Shown: positions 31,172-35,148 of the stretch, in pieces | How the letters are laid out: every line of letters begins with the position of its first letter | Position numbering within the stretch: the stretch's first letter is position 1 | NCBI GenBank assembly: GCA_027074805.1 | Contig: JALTCK010000033.1 | Span: 1-35,148 of the forward strand | From: Thermococcus sp. | Lineage (GTDB): Archaea; Methanobacteriota_B; Thermococci; Thermococcales; Thermococcaceae | DNA length: 35,148 nucleotides | Direction: 5' to 3' | The notes under the pieces: model-generated | Told to the model about the DNA's origin: nothing | Seen by the model: the letters and a program-made list of their open reading frames with translations, nothing else | The model's database searches: none | Position numbers and translations under genes: made by a program

Positions 31172-31347
31172 AGGAAATTTTCAATGCAGATGGGATTTTT
31201 GTGAAGTATAGAGAGAAGAGAGTTGAGCTCGAGAATGGACAGGTACTTACCCACAGGAGTGAAGAACCGACGGAGCTCTGGTGGGATCTCAAGGAGGCCA
31301 TTAAGGGCAAGAAGGTTAAAATAGTCGTCTACGAACTCGAGGAATGA
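31168..31347 (+). CDS. Small hypothetical protein, 59 residues, absent from the ORF track
   Basis: An open frame starting with the ATG that overlaps the HAD stop (ATGA at 31168) encodes MKEIFNADGIFVKYREKRVELENGQVLTHRSEEPTELWWDLKEAIKGKKVKIVVYELEE. The peptide has alternating beta segments (GIFVKYREKRVELENGQVL, KVKIVVYEL) and one helix, as expected of a small folded domain. The stop at 31345-31347 is three bases before the next gene, which fits a densely packed operon. I do not recognise a family. It probably escaped the ORF track through a length cut-off of about 60 codons. Confidence 0.8.
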   Translation: MKEIFNADGIFVKYREKRVELENGQVLTHRSEEPTELWWDLKEAIKGKKVKIVVYELEE

Positions 31348-31350
31348 AGT

Positions 31351-32175
31351 ATGATAGGGCACTTAATCAACACCGATGTGGGAAACCGAGGGATTACTAC
31401 GCTCTACCTTGAATACCGCAGAAGAAACTTTAATTTTTTGAAAAACGCTGCAAAAACCTTCCTTAACAACTATGAGCACACTCTCATCGTCACGGGGTTT
31501 CCAATCCCTCCAACAATGAGGGCTGAAACGGATGGTCCACCCGGGGCGGTTGCCCTTTACAATGCCGTAGAAAAGCTCGGAGGGAAGGCTGAAATACTCA
31601 CCTATCCCGAAATCGAGGGGGCCCTCAGAGCTTTCGGGATAGCCTTCACAAAAAATCCCCCCATTGGGGACTATTCTCTGCTCATCGCTGTTGAGACACC
31701 TGGAAGGGCAGCAGATGGGAAATACTACTCCATGAATGGGCTTGAGATAAGGAGAGGAACGTTTGACTGGGCTGTTGAAGAGGCCAGGGAGTTTGGAATT
31801 CCAACCATTGGGATTGGAGATGGTGGAAACGAGGCTGGAATGGGCAAAATAAATGATCTCGTAGCGAAGTACGTTCCCAACGGAGAAAGGATAGGGAGCG
31901 TCGTGGAGACCGATGAGCTTATCCTATCCGCGGTCTCCGACTGGGGAGCATACGGTTTGATCGGGGAGGCGGCGCTTGCCGAGGAAGAGCTCCTGGATGT
32001 GCTGGAAAATCTGGATGAGGGGAGGATCCTGAGGCTTCTCTGGAAAAACGGGATTATAGATGGGGTCTCTAAAAAGGTTGAGCTTAGTGTTGATGGGATA
32101 CCTGAAAGGGTACACTCCAAATTCATTAGGCTCTTAACCTCTGTTGTTGAATTTAAGATAGCCCTAGGAGATTGA
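31351..32175 (+). CDS. DUF4392 / D-glutamate-cyclase-like protein
   Basis: A 274-residue soluble protein that resembles the D-glutamate cyclase C-terminal family (DUF4392). Telling blocks are LIVTGFPIPPTMRAETDGPPGAVALYNAVEKLGGKAEILT near the N terminus and IPTIGIGDGGNEAGMGKI in the middle, the glycine-rich strand turn typical of the family, followed by WGAYGLIGEAALA. In animals this domain hydrates 5-oxo-D-proline; in archaea the role is not established. The ATG at 31351 is three bases after the stop of the 59-residue gene, with GAGG about ten bases upstream. It is the last gene of the HPS-PHI cluster; a new TATA box follows just past its stop. Confidence 0.8.
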   Translation: MIGHLINTDVGNRGITTLYLEYRRRNFNFLKNAAKTFLNNYEHTLIVTGFPIPPTMRAETDGPPGAVALYNAVEKLGGKAEILTYPEIEGALRAFGIAFTKNPPIGDYSLLIAVETPGRAADGKYYSMNGLEIRRGTFDWAVEEAREFGIPTIGIGDGGNEAGMGKINDLVAKYVPNGERIGSVVETDELILSAVSDWGAYGLIGEAALAEEELLDVLENLDEGRILRLLWKNGIIDGVSKKVELSVDGIPERVHSKFIRLLTSVVEFKIALGD

Positions 32176-32179
32176 AACA

Positions 32180-32187
32180 TTTATAAA
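32180..32187 (+). promoter_or_regulatory. TATA box implying a leaderless HD-protein transcript
   Basis: TTTATAAA is centred 26 bases before the ATG at 32210, and the stretch between them (CTCACTTTCTTTTCTAGCCTC) has no ribosome binding site. A leaderless transcript is the simplest reading. Confidence 0.6.
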
Positions 32188-32209
32188 TCTCACTTTCTTT
32201 TCTAGCCTC

Positions 32210-32830
32210 ATGAAGCTCGAAGACTTTATTTCCTATCCAGAGTCCCATGAGCTTATCAAAAGAACGCACGAATTTGCCCGCTCATTCTTTGAGAGGAACG
32301 GAACCCACGGCTTCGATCACGTAGAACGTGTTTTCAACCTATGTCTTCACATAGGTCGAGAGGAGGGGGCTGACCTCGAGGTTTTGGCCCTAGCTGCACT
32401 CCTCCACGATGTTGCAAGACCTCTAGAGAGCGCTGGGAAGGTTCGAGACCACGCAGTTGAAGGGGCGAGAATAGCAAGGCGCTTTCTCAAGGGCCTCGAT
32501 TATCCTGAAGAGAAGATTGAAAGGGTTGTCCATGCCATAGAGGCTCACCGTTTCTCTCGTGGGCCTGAGCCGAGAACGCTGGAGGCCAAAATCCTCAGTG
32601 ACGCTGACAAGCTCGATGCAATAGGCGCGATTGGAATAGCACGAGTTTTCATGTATTCCGGGGAGCATGGGCGGGACATAGCAGCATCCTTAAGGCACTT
32701 TGAGGAGAAAATATTGAAACTGAAGGATTTGATGTATACGGAAACGGCAAAGCGCATTGCCGAGGAGAGACATCGATTCACCAAGGAGTTTATCAGGAGG
32801 ATACTGCTGGAAATCGAGGGAGAGATGTAA
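32210..32830 (+). CDS. HD-domain phosphohydrolase
   Basis: A 206-residue metal-dependent phosphohydrolase of the HD superfamily, all helical. Metal ligands in order are His in HGFDHVERV, the HD pair in LAALLHDVAR, His in AIEAHRF and Asp in ILSDADKLDAIGAIGIARV. This is the uncharacterised YedJ-like subgroup, with a long C-terminal helix region (KRIAEERHRFTKEFIRRILLEIEGEM). Members hydrolyse nucleotides or other phosphate esters; the substrate cannot be named. It stands alone with its own promoter, 34 bases after the previous gene. The last codons are followed by a 101-base gap that holds the promoter of the next gene. Confidence 0.9.
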   Translation: MKLEDFISYPESHELIKRTHEFARSFFERNGTHGFDHVERVFNLCLHIGREEGADLEVLALAALLHDVARPLESAGKVRDHAVEGARIARRFLKGLDYPEEKIERVVHAIEAHRFSRGPEPRTLEAKILSDADKLDAIGAIGIARVFMYSGEHGRDIAASLRHFEEKILKLKDLMYTETAKRIAEERHRFTKEFIRRILLEIEGEM

Positions 32831-32859
32831 CCTTCCATGAGCTTTTGATTCATAATAAG

Positions 32860-32869
32860 GTTTTTAAAT
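32860..32869 (+). promoter_or_regulatory. TATA box for the KH-protein and aspS transcript
   Basis: GTTTTTAAAT lies about 67 bases before the ATG at 32932, giving an expected leader of about 40 nt with GGAGGTGAG. The ORF-track start at 32845 would lie upstream of this promoter and is rejected. Confidence 0.5.
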
Positions 32870-32931
32870 GCCTCCCTGAATTAAGGGTTAGCTCCTTTAA
32901 TGTCATTTTTTCAAGCGAGGAGGTGAGAAAG

Positions 32932-33444
32932 ATGAAGGCGCCGATCTGTGAGGTGTGCTTAAAAACCGACGGCATTCTCTGCCCCGCTGATGAGAAAAAA
33001 CTCCAAGAGGGTATCATATCTGAGCTCGACGTTAAAGTTGCGAGACTGCTTTACAAGCTCATCGGCGACGTTGATATGGAGTTCAAAAAAGCCGTTGAAG
33101 CCGGTGATCTTGTTGTCATCATGGTTGGAGAAGGCGATGTTCCAATCACGATCGGAAAGGCTGGAAAGAACATTAAAGCCCTTATGAGGGAGCTCGAGAA
33201 GAGGATACGCGTTATAGAGGCCGCTGATGTAAATTCCCCAGAAGACCTCAAAAAACTTGCCACTGACCTTCTGTATCCAGCTGGAGTCTTTGGAGTCAAC
33301 ATCGTCTACAAACCCGGTGGTGGCCACTACTACAAAGTTCTAATCCTTAGTAGAGACAGGAAGAAGCTTCCAGAGAAACCGCAGCTCCTTGAGGAGATAC
33401 TTTCTCAGATAGCGGGTGCAGAGGTTAAGATAACTTTCATCTGA
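32932..33444 (+). CDS. NusA-like KH-domain transcription/RNA-binding protein
   Basis: A 170-residue protein related to the short archaeal NusA-like proteins. An N-terminal CEVCLKTDGILCPADEKK (CxxC and a third Cys) looks like a small zinc-binding knuckle. It is followed by a helix, DLVVIMVGEGDVPITIGKAGKNIKALMRELEKRIRVIEA (first KH fold, with GKAGKN as the RNA-binding GxxG loop), and a second KH-like part to the end (FGVNIVYKPGGGHYYKVLILSRD...EVKITFI). Archaeal NusA homologues bind RNA and are thought to act in transcription; a separate role in translation has not been excluded. The ATG at 32932 is set by GGAGGTGAGAAAG. aspS follows after 24 bases, probably on the same transcript. Confidence 0.85.
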   Translation: MKAPICEVCLKTDGILCPADEKKLQEGIISELDVKVARLLYKLIGDVDMEFKKAVEAGDLVVIMVGEGDVPITIGKAGKNIKALMRELEKRIRVIEAADVNSPEDLKKLATDLLYPAGVFGVNIVYKPGGGHYYKVLILSRDRKKLPEKPQLLEEILSQIAGAEVKITFI

Positions 33445-33468
33445 TTTTGCCGTTCTGGAGGGTCTGGA

Positions 33469-34785
33469 ATGTACCGAACTCACTACTCCGGAGAAATAAC
33501 CGAGAAGCTAAACGGAGAGCGCGTCAAGGTTGCTGGATGGGTGTGGGAAATCAAGGATCTGGGTGGAATAAAGTTCCTCTGGCTCAGAGACAGGGAAGGA
33601 ATTGTGCAGATAACTGCACCCAAAAAGAAGGTCGATCTGGAGATATTCAAGCTCATCCCAAAGCTAAACGCGGAAGACGTTGTTGCTGTGGAGGGAATCG
33701 TTAATTTCACCCCAAAGGCGAAGCTCGGCTTCGAGATACTTCCAGAGAAGCTCGAAGTCCTAAGCAGGGCCGAGACCCCACTCCCGCTTGATCCTACGGG
33801 AAAAGTCAAGGCTGAGCTCGACACTAGGCTTGACAACCGCTTCATGGATCTGCGGAAACCAGAAATCATGGCCATCTTCAGGATACGGTCCAGCGTTTTT
33901 AATGCAGTTAGGGACTTTTTCCACAGCGAGGGCTTCATAGAAATTCACACGCCGAAGATCATAGCTACTGCTACAGAAGGGGGCACCGAACTCTTTCCGA
34001 TGAGGTACTTCGAGAAGAACGCCTTCCTTGCGCAGAGTCCTCAGCTGTACAAGCAGATGATGATGGCGAGCGGTCTCGACAGGGTCTATGAGATTGCCCC
34101 GATTTTCAGGGCGGAGGAACACAACACAACCAGGCATTTAAACGAAGCCTGGAGTATCGATGCTGAGATGGCTTTCATTGAGAACGAGGAGGAGGTAATG
34201 GGCCTCCTCGAGAGGCTCGTGGCTCATACAATCAACTACGTCCGCGAGCACAACGCGAGGGAGCTTGAGACCCTCAACTTCGAGCTCGAGGAGCCAAAAC
34301 TGCCCTTCCCGCGCGTGAGCTACGACAGGGCCCTTGAGATTCTGGCCGACCTCGGCAGGGAGATTCCCTGGGGAGAGGACATAGACACCGAGGGCGAGAA
34401 ACTCCTTGGAAAGTACATGCTCGAGAACGAGAACGCCCCTCTCTACTTCATCTACAAATACCCAAGCGATGCCAAACCGTTTTATATAATGAAGTACGAT
34501 GACAAGCCCGAAATCTGCCGTGCCTTTGACCTTGAATATCGGGGTGTTGAGATAACATCTGGAGGCCAGAGAGAGCACCGTATTGAGGTCTTAGAGAAGC
34601 AAATCAGAGAGAAAGGACTAAATCCCCGGAACTTCGAGTTCTATCTTAAGGCCTTCCGCTATGGAATGCCTCCACACGGCGGTTTCGGACTAGGTGCCGA
34701 GAGGCTGATAAAGCAGATGCTCGATCTCGGCAATATCCGAGAGGTCATCCTATTCCCACGTGACAGAAAGAGGCTCACACCGTAA
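33469..34785 (+). CDS. aspS: Aspartyl-tRNA synthetase
   Basis: Class IIb synthetase of 438 residues, the same length as the structurally known Thermococcus kodakarensis enzyme. An N-terminal OB-fold anticodon-binding domain (residues about 1-100) leads to the catalytic core with motif 1 region [14 protein letters not shown], motif 2 [14 protein letters not shown] and motif 3 [14 protein letters not shown]. Trp26 and Lys85 are both present; these residues were reported to mark discriminating archaeal AspRS, while His26 and Pro85 mark forms that also charge tRNA-Asn. On that basis this enzyme is probably specific for tRNA-Asp. GGAGGG lies six bases before the ATG. It follows the KH-protein gene in the same direction. 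Confidence 0.97.
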   Translation: MYRTHYSGEITEKLNGERVKVAGWVWEIKDLGGIKFLWLRDREGIVQITAPKKKVDLEIFKLIPKLNAEDVVAVEGIVNFTPKAKLGFEILPEKLEVLSRAETPLPLDPTGKVKAELDTRLDNRFMDLRKPEIMAIFRIRSSVFNAVRDFFHSEGFIEIHTPKIIATATEGGTELFPMRYFEKNAFLAQSPQLYKQMMMASGLDRVYEIAPIFRAEEHNTTRHLNEAWSIDAEMAFIENEEEVMGLLERLVAHTINYVREHNARELETLNFELEEPKLPFPRVSYDRALEILADLGREIPWGEDIDTEGEKLLGKYMLENENAPLYFIYKYPSDAKPFYIMKYDDKPEICRAFDLEYRGVEITSGGQREHRIEVLEKQIREKGLNPRNFEFYLKAFRYGMPPHGGFGLGAERLIKQMLDLGNIREVILFPRDRKRLTP

Positions 34786-34805
34786 GGCCTTTATACTGTT
34801 TCCAT

Positions 34806-34813
34806 CTTTATAA
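34806..34813 (+). promoter_or_regulatory. TATA box for the last, partial gene
   Basis: CTTTATAA lies about 43 bases before the ATG at 34852. The expected start site gives a leader of about 18 nt containing GGGAGGATG. Confidence 0.55.
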
Positions 34814-34851
34814 CGTGAGGTAAGTCATAAACTCAGTGGGAGGATGAAAGA

Positions 34852-35148
34852 ATGCGAAGATTGCTCGCCTTGATAATGGTCCTGTCCTTTCTTCTGGTTC
34901 CACTTGGAACCGTGCATAATCAAGTGGCCGCCGCCAAGGAGCTTCCCTGGGCCGAAGTTAGTGGCATAAAGCTATCGTTGGGTGACAGTGTGACCTTCGG
35001 AAACTACGTTATTACTGTAACTGACATTGATTCGACCACGTGGAGTAAGGCGATTCTCAAAGTTTCAGGCCCACAAGGAACCAAAGAATTTACTCTGGCG
35101 GAAAACGAAAAAGCCTATTACCCCAATTCTGACAATCCTCTCTTGGGG
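34852..35148 (+). CDS. Secreted surface protein, N-terminal part only
   Basis: Open to the end of the window for 99 codons and absent from the ORF track because no stop is reached. It begins with a clear signal peptide (MRRLLALIMVLSFLLVPLGTVHNQVAAA) and continues with a beta-rich extracellular stretch (WAEVSGIKLSLGDSVTFGNYVITVTDIDSTTWSKAILKVSGPQGTKEFTLAENEKAYY). The pattern recalls the beta-sandwich domains of archaeal S-layer-type (COG1361-like) proteins, but the family cannot be fixed from this fragment. A ribosome binding site GGAGGATG and a TATA box in front support the start. Confidence 0.75.
   Translation, partial: MRRLLALIMVLSFLLVPLGTVHNQVAAAKELPWAEVSGIKLSLGDSVTFGNYVITVTDIDSTTWSKAILKVSGPQGTKEFTLAENEKAYYPNSDNPLLG

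Noticed and set aside
32845-32931. 29-residue N-terminal extension of the NusA-like KH protein in the ORF track
   Set aside because: It lies upstream of or across the TATA box at 32860-32869, and GGAGGTGAG directly precedes the ATG at 32932.

Overview
The window looks like chromosomal DNA of a hyperthermophilic archaeon of the order Thermococcales, most likely Thermococcus or a close relative. The evidence is a full-length reverse gyrase followed by a TrmBL2-type chromatin regulator, a fused hexulose-6-phosphate synthase/isomerase, an ADP-forming acetyl-CoA synthetase beta subunit, a CGP-CTERM surface protein, archaeal AspRS and CysS, and GGAGGTGA ribosome binding sites with TATA-box promoters. 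No tRNA, rRNA, CRISPR array or insertion sequence was seen.

Layout. (1) 1-5400: a small minus-strand hypothetical gene, then a four-gene nucleoside-type ABC importer (lipoprotein, double ATPase, two permeases). The lipoprotein reads as a circular permutation of the BMP/PnrA fold. (2) 5452-8326: an orphan metal-binding ABC lipoprotein-like gene on the minus strand, divergent from a secreted HELGH metalloprotease-like protein. (3) 8299-10974, minus: a small hypothetical protein, a purine-type phosphoribosyltransferase and cysS, with a gene-free gap of about 260 bp holding an orphan TATA box and an inverted repeat. (4) 11130-13420, plus: a long FKBP with an acidic tail, a CPBP-type membrane protease and an HGSNAT-like membrane acyltransferase; the last two look leaderless. 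(5) 13386-14098: decayed minus-strand gene remnants (an ABC-type ATPase and a secreted protein) with frameshifts and stops. (6) 14099-17514: a thiamine cluster, thi4-thiDN divergent from thiC, around a control region with a repeated AAACTG(A)GTTTT motif. (7) 17580-21706: acdB, a DUF4139-like extracellular protein, a small hypothetical protein and a CGP-CTERM beta-propeller surface protein. (8) 21805-27118: SWIM zinc finger protein, reverse gyrase and TrmBL2, a DNA-topology/chromatin block. (9) 27140-28405, minus: a ureohydrolase-like gene, an autoantigen-p27-type zinc ribbon protein and a small winged-helix protein, translationally coupled. (10) 28543-32175, plus: HPS-PHI, a degenerate FtsZ/tubulin-like protein, a HAD phosphatase, a 59-residue protein missing from the ORF track and a glutamate-cyclase-like protein, all closely packed. 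(11) 32210-35148: HD hydrolase, NusA-like KH protein, aspS, and the start of a secreted protein that runs off the window.

How the parts connect: the importer and the phosphoribosyltransferase fit purine/nucleoside salvage. HPS-PHI makes ribulose 5-phosphate for nucleotides in organisms without the oxidative pentose phosphate pathway. ThiC, Thi4 and ThiDN make thiamine phosphate. Reverse gyrase and TrmBL2 act on chromosome topology and packaging. The strongest leads for something undescribed are the permuted BMP lipoprotein, the FtsZ-like protein that appears to have lost its GTP-binding signature, and the pseudogene island beside the thiamine genes.
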